From assembly GCF_039555335.1 (NCBI RefSeq), contig NC_092629.1, positions 31,766,203 to 31,830,202 of the forward strand: DNA of 64,000 nt. Reading direction: 5' to 3'. How positions within the stretch are numbered: the stretch's first letter is position 1; the number at the start of each line of letters is the position of its first letter. Made by a program: the position numbers and the translations under genes. Shown here in pieces: positions 27,637 to 39,209 of this stretch. The stretch comes from Amphiura filiformis. Lineage: Eukaryota; Echinodermata; Ophiuroidea; Amphilepidida; Amphiuridae. A model generated the notes under the pieces. That model worked only from the letters and a program-made list of their open reading frames with translations, had not been told where the DNA came from and searched no databases.

Positions 27637-27915
27637 CAACATTATGCCCTATATGTTAGAAAAATAATTATCAAGCACAGATCACGTGGTTTTATTTAAA
27701 AGAAACTCATATTCACCATAAAAACGATTAAAAACAACCGTCTTTCAACACGCGATATTTAACATTTCCTGGCATCGAAATTGTCTGGTGCAGTAAGGCT
27801 GACGAAAATTGAGCACAAATAACCACGACGTCATTGCCCTAGAGAATTTCGGAGCGGGAAACCATGTGATCCGTAGGCCTACTTGATAATTATTTTTAGG
27901 CATAATGTTGTGATT
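27637..27915. mobile_element. MITE-like inverted-repeat element upstream of C1q cassette 1
   Basis: CACAACATTATGCC at the left end matches GGCATAATGTTGTG at the right end in inverted orientation. Further inside, AAAAATAATTATCAAG pairs with CTTGATAATTATTTTT, and GATCACGTGG pairs with CCATGTGATC. The core between the arms shows no ORF of note. No clear target duplication was found. The rest of 27311-28057 shows nothing recognisable. Confidence 0.5.
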
Positions 27916-28057
27916 GCCGGAGACTTCATTTAAACCTTTGTTACACTGATCTGGTCACGAAACATTCACTGTTCCTCTTCTAAATATGTACGTGATGTAT
28001 GACGTAGTGATATTTAACATATTAATGAAACCATTTCTTCATAAGAGAAGTTGGTCA

Positions 28058-28393
28058 TATGAGACCGGTACGGTTAGGCTATAACAACAAATTAACCAAT
28101 CAGAACTGCTCGCTCAAGAGACACCCCCTACGGGATGCCCTGACTGGTTCCAACACAGTTGAATATCAGTATCACCAGAGAGTAGAGATTCGGACTTCGA
28201 TTCGCTTCATCCACGGCTTTTATACTCTCATATAGTCGATACGAATTAGTCAGTTTGAGCTAATAATTGGAATTCGTGTTTGCAGCTCACCTAGCCGGCG
28301 GAATTGAACTTATAGCTATATAGGCCTGTTTGGAACTACCACCGGGACACCACTTGGAGCTGGACGGTGCCGTGACACAACCTATCAGTTGCA
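28058..28393 (+). promoter_or_regulatory. Promoter and noncoding 5' exon of C1q cassette 1
   Basis: This block is shared with cassette 3 (53755-54723) and in part with cassette 2 (44880-45062). It has a CCAAT-type motif (TTAACCAATCAGAACTG, about 28092), a conserved ATAGTCGATAC segment near 28230, then CTCACCTAGCCGGCGGAATTG and GGAACTACC...GACGGTG. It ends in a splice donor, TTGCA|GTAAGT, at 28394. Conservation of this layout in three places and the match to the donor consensus support a real first exon. The transcription start is unknown, no convincing TATA box is seen, and the exon is probably untranslated. Confidence 0.6.
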
Positions 28394-29615
28394 GTAAGTT
28401 TCCTCTTTGTTAGAATTCTTTTAGCTTATTTTTTAATAATAATTTATACTTGGTGGTAGTCTTAGTTTTAGTCGTGGGGTTTAGTCAAGATTATCATGCA
28501 ATGAAATCAAGGTTTAGGGATTTGGGTTTCTGACCCTAATCTCATTGGGCCACAGGTTGTAACATGCTGTTACAACTTGCCCGACAACTTGCCCGAAGGT
28601 ATATGACCATGCTTTTTACAATGCTTTGTGCCTCTGCGTATTCGTCATTTTAATTTCAGTAGACAAATAAGACAGATTACTTTACACGTAACTTGCTTTT
28701 AATCTAAAAGTAAGGACGTATAAATGAAACAAACATTCCATTTAAAAGGGAAAGCCAAAAGTATAAATTAAAAACACACCTACACCCTATTTCAAAAAAA
28801 TATCGCACTAAGCCTATTATTTGTTTTTTGGATTAAAACAGTATTATCCTGTTTTGCCAAATGATACATAGCTAAATGCTTATCCTTTCCTTTAGCTTGA
28901 TCTAACTCAGAGATCTAACTCTGGATCTAAGTGGCAATGAAAGTCAAAGTTTAATATGGTCAATGTTTTGAAAGCAAGGGCCAAAACATGTGTTTTAGGG
29001 TATTTTTGTATGCTGTGACAATCAAGCCCAAAGAATTGTACAAAGACTAATTTCAAGTTATACATTATGTTTTGGAAAATACATTTTCTAATCTATTTCA
29101 TAACCAAATAAACAGTTATCAAAATAACACAAATTGCGCTAACTCTAAGCCTACACTGAAAGATTTTAAGCTTTAGACTTGGGCCAAGTCTTACAATTTT
29201 GTGACTACAATAATTGTAAGAAAACATGCAAAATTGTATGTTTTGGCCTATTTTTCGCAAAACTATTAAAATTTCACTTTTATTGCAAGTGTGCAACTAA
29301 AAGATTTTGATTTAGCTATGTTGCATTTGGGAAAATAAGATAATGGTTTTTTTTAATCTAAAATAATTAGTATTGTACTTTTCTGGTATCAGGAGTAGAG
29401 TAATTAGGCCTATATTTGTTTTGTGAGCACAAGTTTCATAATTCAATAATTCAAAGTAGACTGAATCTTTACAAGGCATGCATGGTAGGTTGTAACCTTC
29501 AACTTGTCAAAATTTTAGGTGTCCAATAATCAGTCTCTCCTGGTAGGTCTATACTCCAACAGATCATAACCTTCCTTCCTTCCTTCCTATCCTGGGCTCC
29601 CTATAATACGTGCTG

Positions 29616-29638
29616 CAAATACAGAAGCATCAGCATTT
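29616..29638 (+). other. Duplicate of the C1q exon 2 acceptor inside the intron
   Basis: AATACAGAAGCATCAGCATT is repeated exactly here and at the true exon 2 boundary (31239-31258). No C1q coding sequence follows this upstream copy. It looks like a relic of an exon or a small local duplication, and could act as a decoy acceptor. Confidence 0.5.
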
Positions 29639-29733
29639 TCATGTAACAACACTAAATGATTTTATTCTTCCATAGAACATTTTCTAGTCAGATCTAAATA
29701 TAAACCAGTGGTTTCGGAACCGGGGATGCGACT

Positions 29734-29758
29734 GGGGGCGGGGGGATGGGGGATGGGG
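29734..29758 (+). other. Potential G-quadruplex
   Basis: Four G runs of 4-6 bases are separated by one or two bases (GGGGGCGGGGGGATGGGGG then ATGGGG) on the sense strand of the cassette 1 intron. Confidence 0.5.
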
Positions 29759-30088
29759 TGGTACACCCTCTAATTATGGTGGTGAGCCCAAGTACCCTAT
29801 GGTCTCCAATAATTTAAGGTAACATTCATAATTGTTTTAGTGTAAAAAATTACAAGTATAATGATAAAATTCAAAATTTTAAATTAATATTCACACTTAT
29901 TGTAAGGTAAAATTCATAATTTCGATAATTTCCAGGTATAATTCATGATTTAAGGGTAGACGAGGTGTTGTTGGTCGAAGCAACCTAAAAATCGATTTTC
30001 ATTATCTAGATCAATTAATATATTATTGAAAATTAACACCTTGATGCTTTGCAAAAGTTCATTCTACAAATCGTATACTTAATGAGTT

Positions 30089-30781
30089 ACCCAGCAAACA
30101 CAAAACGTTTTCGACATCATTCGCAAAAGGTTATAAAAGGTTGTCAGAAAACGTTTAAATGTCGGGTTATATAAAGGATATATTAAGAGTATAAAACGTT
30201 TTCATAACCTTAAAAAACATTTCTTGATAATCTACTGCTCAGCAAACAAAAATGTTTTACAGAAAACGTTTAAATGTCGGGTTATATCAAGGGTATAAAA
30301 GCGTTTTAATAACATTCCAAAAACATTCTTGAAAACTTGATACAAAACATTCTAAACAAAATGTTATTTTGGGGTTGAAAAAATATTTTGCGAAAAATGT
30401 TTGCCCAAAATATTTTCAATAACGTTTTAAAAACGTTTTCATGACCTTTATATAACCCGACATTTAAATGTTATTAAAAGGTTTTGAAAAAAACATTTTA
30501 AGAACATTTCTGTGTTTGCTGGGTTCAAATATTTTAACATAATGTTATTGAAGTATTGACACAATATTTGGCAAAAATGTTTGCAAAAATAGTTTACAAT
30601 AACATTTTTTGAAAACATTTAAAAATATTATTGTAGTGTGTTTTCATACAAAACGTTTTAAAACGTTATCATGACCTTTATATAACCCGACATTTTAATG
30701 TTATTAAAACGTTTTTACCAAAACCAAAAGCCAAAATATAACTTATTTAAAACGTTTTTAAAACGTTTTTGTGTTTGCTGG
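30089..30781. mobile_element. MITE with CCCAGCAAACACAAAACG termini
   Basis: The left end CCCAGCAAACACAAAACG and the right end GTGTTTGCTGGG are inverted copies, and both are flanked by TA, which fits a TA target duplication. Internal AACGTTTT motifs, the repeated TATAACCCGACATTTAAATG and two internal termini (about 30236 and 30512) indicate a composite or nested element. There is no transposase. It lies inside the cassette 1 intron and is absent from the short intron of cassette 2. Confidence 0.75.
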
Positions 30782-31302
30782 GTATGTATACGTTTACAAA
30801 AGTGTTGTTGTTTCAGACCTCTTTATAACGTAACTCAAGAACCGCAGCACCTATAAAAGTATATCTGTAATATTTTAATTCTTCTACACGCTCGCTATGA
30901 ATTGAGCAATGCAGTTTTTGCCAAAGCTCACTACCATTCGTAAGATGCTGTGAACTACCAAATCACAACAGTTTAAAATAATTAATAACCTTAAGGTACA
31001 ATTTATGTCAAATGAAGGCTATGCATTTCAAAAGCTTACAAAAAAATTCAAAATGAGACACACCTCACGCACCCACCCCCTCATCATCGTGCCTCGGAGA
31101 ATGCCTCATATTGATGCCCTCCCATTATTCAATATCTTATGGAGTCGTGTAAACAAGTAAATAAAAACATGTTACAAACAGCCACGTCCGCCCCTATTCT
31201 TTTGAAGTAAAGTTTGCATTATTCTTTGATTTATTAAAATACAGAAGCATCAGCATTTGAAGAAAAGTTCTATAGTGAGAAATTACACACAGCACTTTAA
31301 TC

Positions 31303-31721
31303 ATGTCAAAAGTCGGACCTCCTGCATTTTCAGCATTTTCAGCGGCAAGAAATACCAACTTCAACCCTTCACCTGGAGACGCTCTGCCTTTTCAAATAGT
31401 TGATACCAATGTTGGAGATGGCTTCGACGCAGGATTGGGAGATTTACCGCTACGGTGTCAGGCATCTACCAGTTTACATACAATATTATGACTACTGTGA
31501 AAGGGGATCCGTCGAATCCTACAGTTCAGCTGATGAAGAATGAAGAAGTCATTAACAGTGTGTACAGAGATGAAGGCGGTCGTGACATATGCAGCAATAC
31601 AGCTGTGCTTGAGCTTGCTTTGGGAGACAGAGTGTGGCTGAGGTGCACTACGGGAGTACAAATTTATAGTAATGGTAACCGTTACACCACATTTTCTGGT
31701 TTTTGTATCAGAATCAATTAA
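31303..31721 (+). pseudogene. C1q-domain protein copy 1, frameshifted
   Basis: The C1q globular domain binds diverse ligands and usually forms trimers. Here the first frame (from 31303) carries AFSAFSAARN and LPFQIVDTNVGDGFDAGLG. The domain then continues one base out of register with SGIYQFTYNIMT, VQLMKN, SNTAVLELALGDRVWLRC and YTTFSGF, ending at TAA 31721. Compared with the intact paralogue at 45815, one base is missing between 31438 and 31442; apart from this the domain is complete. No signal peptide is encoded in this exon. The lesion could be a recent inactivating deletion, a polymorphism or a consensus error. Confidence 0.85.
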
Positions 31722-33110
31722 ACCACCCTATCAGGGATGGATCAAATTAAAAAAATTATTTAAAAAAAAAATCTACACCACATATGCTTGAAGCATTTGA
31801 TCAAAAATAGTGTTCCATGTTTTCTACAAGTCTTACACTAACCCCCTGACTAGAATTTAGCTTGTCCACAATGATACTCATATAAAATTAAAAAGGGAAA
31901 GTACCTGTCTTCTGGCAACGTGCTGTAGTGGGTGATGCCCTCTTAGATTACGAAAAGTGACATTCAGTTAGGTGAGGGCGCTCTGCACTGGAGGATAGCA
32001 TATGAACAGAATACACAATTGTGCACATGGTGTTTGTTTGCAGCAATAGGCTTTCCCATGTATACAGGGAGCAATAGAAGTCCATGTGTACAATTGTACA
32101 CAATATGTACGAAGGGGTTAATAAAGAAATAAGGTCAATGTATTTAGTAGAGAGTACACTTGGTAATGTATTAAGATTATTGTGGTGAAGGGTACCTATA
32201 ATAAATAATTATAGCCTATGGTGAAAGTGAAAAAAAAACACCGCTCCTTTGGGCGACGAACACAAACGCTATTCTTTGCGCCCCAGTCGACCCAGATTTT
32301 GCGTTTTGGGGCTTCTTTTTAGTTTCATGCATGTAAAAAAACTGACCGAAGAGGATTGAGTTTGACTTATTATTTCTCTTCAAAATGTTTTGCAAATTTT
32401 ATTAGTAATTAAACTAATTTCTTTTCCACTGCACTTACAACTCAAAACGAGTACAGAATGCTAGACTATTGTTAAGTGTCATTTACCTTGCGTTAGTCTT
32501 GCAGGGCAACAGCAAAACTTATCTGCTTAAACTGCACTTGTGATGTCATATTTCATTTAATAAAACATAATTAATCAAATTCACAGCGTATAAAACATGT
32601 GTGCTTTCATTTGCTCTTTCAAAATTCATCAAAATCTCAATTTTGCCAAAACTGTCACTTTCGACAGCACATTCTGCTGACGATACGGTACGTAGATTTG
32701 TATTAAGGATTCAGTAAAAATGGAGATGGTTAGGTTATTTACTTAATGACAGAAGGGCAATCCCTCATTTCAAATTATAAGTTTTGGTTTCTCTTTTGTT
32801 CAGTCTGATGGCTGTTAATGTAATTCTAATCAATTTTAATCTGCCCTTAAAACCGGTTATGTATGGCGCAACTGCAATTGTTTTTCGCCTGTGCTCCCCC
32901 CCTCAATTTTATTTTGCCCCCCCCCAGAAAGCTGGCTACGCCCGTGAAGTAAGCACTTAAGTATCACCGGCACACTTTACACTTTGTTTGAGATCAAAAT
33001 TATTGTCTGTAAGATTACTACGTAAAAAAAATAAATAGAATTTGGTTGGAGTGAAGAACTTGTATTTTTCGTCTTATTTTCCTGCGTGCCTTACTGAGTG
33101 TTTGATTTCA
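31722..33110 (+). other. 3' flank of C1q cassette 1
   Basis: Two blocks are collinear with the 3' flank of cassette 2. One is 32150-32215 (TACACTTGGTAATGT...TATAATAAATAAT; compare 47101-47160). The other is 32962-33090 (CACCGGCACAC...GTCTGTAAGATTACT...AATAAATAGAATT; compare 47242-47556). AATAAA in the second block may be a polyadenylation signal. About 750 bp separate the blocks here against about 80 bp in cassette 2, so something was inserted here or lost there. No ORF is recognisable. Confidence 0.55.
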
Positions 33111-33301
33111 ATTGTATTTGGTTTATAGCCTATTATGTATTCACTTTAGAGTCGGTGTAATTGATAATTTTTTATTAAATTTTAAAGAAATCACGAAGGA
33201 AATGTATCATTGTATCCTTTTCTGAATGCAGAAGTATACTTGAAATGGAAAACAATTTAGCAGTAGAAATGGGCTCCACAACGTTTGTTTTAGATAAGTC
33301 G

Positions 33302-33345
33302 TTCTTTCTTTCTTTCTTTCTTTAGTCTTTCTTTCTTCAAAGAAA
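33302..33345. repeat. CTTT microsatellite
   Basis: Interrupted tandem TTTC repeats, split by TTTAGTC. Confidence 0.9.
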
Positions 33346-33409
33346 AATATCATCTAATAGCCAATATTTTTGAATAATTAAAAAAATCCATTTTATATTG
33401 CAGTAATCG

Positions 33410-33760
33410 TATTCAAATTTAGACTCCATAATTTAGAGTCTCGGCTCTGTCTCGGGTAATTAAAATACCCACAATAACGCTTAAAAGTCCAAATTATATG
33501 ACTTCAATTATAGAAATTCTGATATTATGCCCTCTTTACGATGCAACAAACCATGAGACGAGATTCACAATGGTTTTTTTTTTTCATTCAGAGGGCGCAA
33601 ATCCAGATTATAAGCTATACATACATACATACATACATACAATATATATACTGATATTATGCCCTCATGAGACGAGATTCACAATAGTATTTTTTTTTCA
33701 TTCAGAGGGCGCAAATCCAGATTATAAGCTATCCAACAGCACTGGCAGAGCAGGCTCATC
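33410..33760. repeat. Dispersed repeat with a local tandem duplication
   Basis: A segment containing GATATTATGCCCTC and GAGGGCGCAAATCCAGATTA occurs twice (33521-33616 and 33650-33732), separated by an ATAC microsatellite (33617-33642). Related copies lie at 50168-50300 and 62430-62580 (shared CTTTA(C/A)GATG(C/T)AACAAACCA). It is a dispersed element of unknown class. Confidence 0.7.
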
Positions 33761-33783
33761 CACACCACTCTTCGTCATACATT

Positions 33784-33976
33784 AATACGCGGATTTAGGG
33801 TTTCTCTACCGGAAGTCAATTTGTGCCGAAATTCCTTCCCACAATGCAATAAGCGTTTTGCATAACAATAGATACAGGTTAATCAATATTATTTGTTATG
33901 CAATACGCATATTGCATTGTGGGAAGGAATTTCGGCACAAATTGACTTCCGGTAGAGAAACCTAAATCCGCGTATT
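33784..33976. mobile_element. Foldback element with ~65-bp near-perfect arms
   Basis: The left arm begins AATACGCGGATTTAGG and the right arm ends CCTAAATCCGCGTATT. The arms pair for about 65 bp with one extra G in the left arm, around a loop of about 60 bp. Such complementarity suggests a recent foldback MITE insertion. No clear target duplication was found. Confidence 0.75.
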
Positions 33977-34028
33977 CTCCCCGCCACATTTCCCATAATA
34001 TGATTTTTTTTAAAGGGAAATTTAGTTT

Positions 34029-34113
34029 GACAGAGGTGGGGCTCGAACTCACGCCGCACCGCTATCGTGAAATCTGAATGAGCCTAGCGCCTTAGACCAC
34101 TCGGCCACATGAC
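34029..34113 (-). tRNA. Degenerate tRNA-Leu/Ser-like sequence, probably a pseudogene or SINE head
   Basis: On the minus strand, TGGCCGAGTGGTCTAAGGC is a good box A/D-arm of the long-variable-arm type, and GAGTTCGAGCCCC is a good box B/T-arm. The 85-nt length fits a class II tRNA. The acceptor ends (GTCATGT and CTCTGTC) pair poorly and no clean anticodon stem forms. I therefore favour a tRNA-derived pseudogene or SINE head. An AT-rich tail follows its 3' end. Confidence 0.5.
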
Positions 34114-34840
34114 TTGTTGGTATCCATCTTAAAACTTATTTGAACATATAATCGCAACTTCAATATTATTCTCGGTCCCAGCCGATTTGTGCTCCTTCGT
34201 CACAAAACTCCGTCTGGCGAAAACCTCATAGTTCGTCTTTTCTGATTGGCTGAACATCAACGCCATAAATACTGGCGTTAAATTTTGCTGTCAATCAACG
34301 CTGGGCTTCAGCGCGTGCAGCGCCTGATGGACATCTATGCGGTTACATAAATCTACACAATGTACGTGAGTACGCGCTGCAAGTCGCGTACATGAAAGGC
34401 GATATCCGACGATCGGCGCCTCAGTGGCTGCTAAAGCTACATGTAGGGTACATTTTTCGTTTGCGGTATCTACAAAGAGTGGAGGGCATGTGATGTTTAG
34501 TTATGGTATAGCCACTCGGCTATTTTAAAAAGGTAATCAGGCTTCCTCAGCATGTGCAAGAAAATAGCATTAATTTTTTAAAAATTCTAGCAGCCTTTTA
34601 GAAATACTGGTGAAAATTAGTCCGTTGTCTGAGGCCGATCCCGTGTGCGTGAGAGGTCCCCTAAGTTACTCTTCACAGGTATGCAGAGCTCTTGGTATGC
34701 AGCAGAGCATGAGACTACTCGACTGGATAAAAAGTGAGGGTAGACTTTGTGTTACCCGGCAATAACTCTGCTAGAGGGCGTTTTCAAAATGGCTGCCAAA
34801 TCCCATTGAATTCCGTGTTAAGGCTTAAAAATATACACTA
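34114..34840. other. Less AT-rich region without recognisable genes
   Basis: The stretch 34200-34450 is richer in GC and CpG than its surroundings and contains TTCTGATTGGCTGAA (an inverted CCAAT box) and a short inverted pair around ATAAATACT. A promoter is possible but no linked exon is seen. A ~35-bp segment at 34772-34806 recurs in inverted orientation at 57433-57468. Confidence 0.25.
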
Positions 34841-35635
34841 CATGATGCAGTCATGTCTACAGTAGAATTCATCTCGACCTTTGCAGGACTTAACCCCATT
34901 AAAAGCTATTAAACCAAGATAACACTCATTGAAACAGCTCAACTGATTAAATCGGATCTTCTCTGGTTGTGCACAAGTGACTGTTTTCATGTGCGATATC
35001 GCAATAAAGCTGGTATTCATAGCTTCAGTTGGGTAACCGATTATAAAGGAAACGAAAGGAAACAATGTTATGTGTGGCTTTGTTCACGAAATCAGACAAT
35101 GGCGTGCTTTTTGTAAACCAGCATTCTTGAAAAAATGAGCAACATAATGATTTTTGACTTAACACGGTTTGGAAATAATTTCTTCATATTTTTGGTGTTA
35201 TCTGTCGTTTACATGTCCTTCCTAAAACACAAAAGTACGACCCTCTCCAAACACCTAAATTAGCTAAAAATTTAGGACATGTTACAAAACAAATATTTTC
35301 TAGAATTTTAGAAGAGTACTTTTAATATTGGCCGGTTATTTTTCACACAGCGACGTTAACTAGGCAATGTACTATTACCTATAACATTAACTAAAACACC
35401 AAAGTACGAATATTTCCAAACATCTAAATTAGCTAAAAATTTAGGACATGTTAAAAACTATATTTTCTAGAACTTTAGAAGAGTACTTTTAATATTGGCC
35501 GGTTATTTTTCACACAGCGACGTTAACTAGTCATATCCCCATACTGTTAACGTAGGGCTATTTGTAAAGGTCACGCGTCAATGGGAAAGACCACTGTGTA
35601 TTGTGTATAGGAAAACGGACAGTAACTGCAGTATG
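34841..35635. repeat. Segmental duplication, copy 1 (~795 bp)
   Basis: Nearly identical to 36756-37546 in direct orientation, offset about 1.9 kb. It begins CATGATGCAGTCATGTC and ends ACAGTAACTGCAGTATG. Each copy contains an internal tandem duplication. Short minus-strand frames here contain CAQPEKIRFNQLSCFNE, but they match no family I recognise. Confidence 0.9.
35222..35533. repeat. Internal ~170-bp tandem duplication
   Basis: Two units sharing AAATTAGCTAAAAATTTAGG, TTAGAAGAGTACTTTTAATA and CACACAGCGACGTTAACTAG run in tandem. The same pair is in the downstream duplicate (~37135-37441), so this duplication predates the larger one. Confidence 0.85.
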
Positions 35636-36755
35636 ACTGAATGCAAACCGAGTCTGTTTTATACTATTTATTAATGGCTTAGGTACAAGAAGGTACCACG
35701 ACTCAATAAATACTATAATGCATTTCTTGTATGTAATTTTTTGTTTTTGCTTTGTTTTCCCTGCATTGGTCCATGCTGTTGTTTTGCACTGGCATGTTGG
35801 CCATGTCCTGGGTTTTGTGTGTGCTTAACCTTATTTGTTAATAAAGTAAGAAGAGGATACTACGACTCAATAAAGTATATAATGGGGGTGTATGTGTAGA
35901 GGCGCTTGCTTGTTGTTTTCGGTATGCATATAGTGTCAACATTAGATAAACGTCACACAGTGTCATCGCCCCAATATCTTCATGGCAGAAATCGCCATGG
36001 TAGGTTGAATCCACCGCCACACATGGCCATTTTGTATCGACCTGTTTAATAGTTTTGAGTCGCATATACATGATATATGTGCCGAAGGACATCTGACTAA
36101 GGCTACTGACAATAGCCCCGATTAGCTCGGTGACTGACCTCGCTGTGTGTCAGTCGAGCATGGATGCCATAGGTCATATTCTGTAATAAATCAGAATTAT
36201 TGCCCGAATTATTGTCAGTTTTTGACTCAAGACACAAGCTACTGTCTCAAGACGCACGCTAACGACTATCATCTGTTCAAAATATATATTCAAGGGCAAG
36301 GAACCACCGGGAAGGAACCACATCTGGTTTCTTTATACGAAATCATTTACTCATTTTCTACCCGGTATCCAAAGATTTTCTTCTCATATCAAACTCGTGC
36401 ATAGCAAATTCCCGTGTATCGATCCCGGGTATTTATTTTAGTATCTCTGCTAACAAAGTAATTATTAGCCAGGCGATGTCGGTGTGCGTCATAGCGTGAA
36501 TCGGGAAAGTGGTGGCGCATCGGAAAGGATATTTTTCTTTCGGCAAGTAAATGAATCAAATTTGAAAGGATTATTTACGGTAACGAATCAGACAAATTGT
36601 ACATATAATATCATTGTTAAAGACATATTATTTTTCACATTTTAGAAACATGACAAACAATGCAAGAATGCCTACAGCTCATGGTCATAGTATTAAAGTC
36701 AGTTGCAAGTCAGCAAGAGGATTTGGAAATCCGCCCTGCTCGTGGCCTCGGTACT
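35636..36755. other. Spacer between the ~795-bp duplicates
   Basis: No recognisable gene. ACGACTCAATAAA(G)TA occurs twice (about 35698 and 35861). Open frames are short and resemble no family I know. Confidence 0.3.
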
Positions 36756-37546
36756 CATGATGCAGTCATGTCTACAGTAGAATTCATCTCGACCTTTGCA
36801 GGACTTAACCCCATTAAAAGCTATTAAACCAAGATAACACTCATTGAAACAGCTCAACTGATTAAATCGGATTTTCTCTGGTTGTGCACAAGTGTCTGTT
36901 TTCATGTGCGATATCGCAATAAAGCTGGTATTATAGCTTCAGTTGGGTAACCGATTATAAAGGAAACGAAAGGAAACAAAGGTATGTGTAGCTTTGTTCA
37001 CGAAATGAGACAATGGCGTGCTTTTTGTAAACCAGCATTCTTGAAAATGAGCAACATAATGATTGTTGACTAAACACGGTTTGGAAATAATTTCTTCATA
37101 TTTTTGGTGTTATCTGTCGTTTACATATCCTTCCTAAAACACAAAAGTACGACCCTCTCCAAACACCTAAATTAACTAAAAATTTAGGACATGTTACAAA
37201 ACTATATTGTCTAGAATTTTAGAAGAGTACTTTTAATATTGGCCGGTTATTTTTCACACAGCGACGTTAACTAGGCAATGTACTATTACCTATAACATTA
37301 ACTAAAACACCAAAGTACGAATATTTCCAAACATCTAAATTAGCTAAAAATTTAGGACAAGTTAAAAACTATATTTTCTAGAACTTTAGAAGAGTACTTT
37401 TAATATTGGCCGGTTATTTTTCACACAGCGACGTTAACTAGTCATATCCCCATACTTTTAACGAAGGGCTATTTGTAGAGGTCACGCGTCAATGGGAAAG
37501 AGCACTGTGTATTGTGTATAGGAAAACGGACAGTAACTGCAGTATG
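36756..37546. repeat. Segmental duplication, copy 2 (~790 bp)
   Basis: Direct near-identical copy of 34841-35635 with scattered substitutions and small indels. Homology stops abruptly after GCAGTATG. Confidence 0.9.
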
Positions 37547-38755
37547 TAGGACGTGAATGTGGGAAAAACAAATATAGCATTTAATCACAGTCAAGTAAAT
37601 ACATCAATCTATTATTTTGCCGTTTCTTGCTGACGATTATTTTTTTTGAAACAAAGGTAATGACATAAGATAACAATTATTTGAATTCGCCACCCCACTC
37701 GTCTTATCTATTTGAGTTCAGGGTACACTGATATGCTTTGTCTGTAAACATAAATCAGCTGATGTTAGGCCAAACTGACAAAATAATGATAATAATAATA
37801 ATAATTCCAACAAAGGCAGGTAGTATTTAGAGGGGAAAAAATTCGCTGTAACACCGATTTAAATTCCCGTGGTGTAAACAAAGCCCTGTTAAAGCCATAT
37901 TGTAACTGCTGAAGAGGACGCCCTCAATATTTTTTAAATTCTGTTTTTTACACGTTTGTAATGTACCTTAGTAAACTAAGATACCCTGCAAATATCAACA
38001 CTTTATGTGCTGTAGTTTTCATAAGACGGTTTACAATGGAAATATTGGTCGAACACATATGCGATGTTCATAACACAGTACGTATACGGCGTGCGGGATG
38101 GTTGTGCACACAAATCAAAGGATCGTACCGTAGCACAACCGAAGGAGCAATAGTTCAGTTGATTCTGATTTTGCGTTTGATGATCATGTATGTGTATTAC
38201 ACTACTCCATAGACAATGTGTTGTAATTTCGTTCTGGTGTACCAGAACGTAATTCAAATTTCACGATATTTTTGGTAAACGAGTTAATCTGCATGAAATT
38301 TTTGTACATAAACCTTGTGTAGCCAGTGGTTTCCAGTGGTATCAAAATCTCAACTTTTTTGGAGAAAAGTGGAGGATGATGCTTTAGATCACGAAATGCC
38401 CTTTTAAGTTAGTGTCCCGTGACATTACCCTTCCCATTTTTCAGGAACCGCTGAACCACACATCAGAAAAAACAGGAACTGAAACAAAAACCGATTACCG
38501 CTGGTGGGCATTTTCGCACTCTCTACGTCTAAGTTCACTTTTCAAAGGATAACAAAAACAACGAGTAAGAAAGTCTACTAAATCCCCTCGAAAGGTCAAG
38601 TCAGGTCAATGGCGAAATGGAGATAAGAAGTTCGAGCGAAAATAGTCAAAATACAACCTATTAAGCCAACTTATTTTACTTCGGCAAACCTTCGACAATG
38701 ACCCTTCCTCAAGGTGGCACACCTAAAGCGCATCATTATAATTAGCGCCAAAGAC
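37547..38755. other. Unassigned region with one dispersed repeat
   Basis: 37885-37980 (GTTAAAGCCATATTG...GAGGACGCCCTCAATATTTTT...TTTTTTACACG) matches 46350-46510 downstream of the intact C1q gene. A short AAT microsatellite lies near 37785. Nothing else is recognisable. Confidence 0.4.
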
Positions 38756-38907
38756 CAGAGATGCCAGTTTTCAGGTTTTAACCGAATTCAGGTTTTTTGC
38801 GAGTTCAAATTCCCGCGTTTTTATTTATTTTCAGCCTGTTTTGGGGCTTTTTGGCCTGCATTCACGCGCTTTTCAGGTTTTTTGAGTGAAAATGACTGGC
38901 ATCTCTG
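38756..38907. mobile_element. Short MITE, CAGAGATGCCAG termini
   Basis: The 152-bp element starts CAGAGATGCCAGTTTTC and ends with the inverse, GACTGGCATCTCTG. The interior repeats TTTTCAGG. The terminal sequence resembles hAT-type ends, but flanking target duplications are imperfect (CAAAGAC and GAAAGAC), so the superfamily is tentative. Confidence 0.65.
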
Positions 38908-39209
38908 CTGAAAGACTATCTTGCAGGTTCTTTTTTTATAACCGCTCCAAAATATTGCATTTGGTTGTTGATTCATCTGCGTACTTTAATAATGGCCCGA
39001 TATTGCCTATGTATACTTTAAATTCATGATCATTGAACAGGACATTGGTCTGTAAACAACTTTGGCATTAAACTTGATAATTTTGGTACTTTGCACTTTG
39101 TGTTTGTAAATATTTTATTATGTGTTTATTAGGACCTGAGATTATTTACAGTAACTGCATGATTGAATGGAATTAGAATGTTTATAGTAGGCATATAGTG
39201 TTGTGATTA
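38908..39209. other. No feature seen
   Basis: AT-rich sequence with no recognisable gene or repeat. Confidence 0.3.

Larger units (their letters stand above)
28394..31244 (+). other. Intron of C1q cassette 1
   Basis: The intron runs from donor GTAAGT to an acceptor ending TTATTAAAATACAG, just before the C1q exon. At about 2.85 kb it is almost four times the intron of cassette 2; part of the excess is the MITE at 30089-30781. The segment 28560-28700 is related to 55225-55330 in cassette 3 (CAGTAGACA...TAAGACA). No coding sequence is seen in it. Confidence 0.55.

Noticed and set aside
34838..35065. Cysteine-containing minus-strand frame, also at 36699-36905
   Set aside because: It is conserved only because the DNA was duplicated. 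The frame start differs between copies and no family is recognisable.
34841..37546. The ~800-bp direct repeats as LTRs of a retrotransposon
   Set aside because: No clear TG...CA ends, primer-binding site, target duplication or gag/pol was seen between them.
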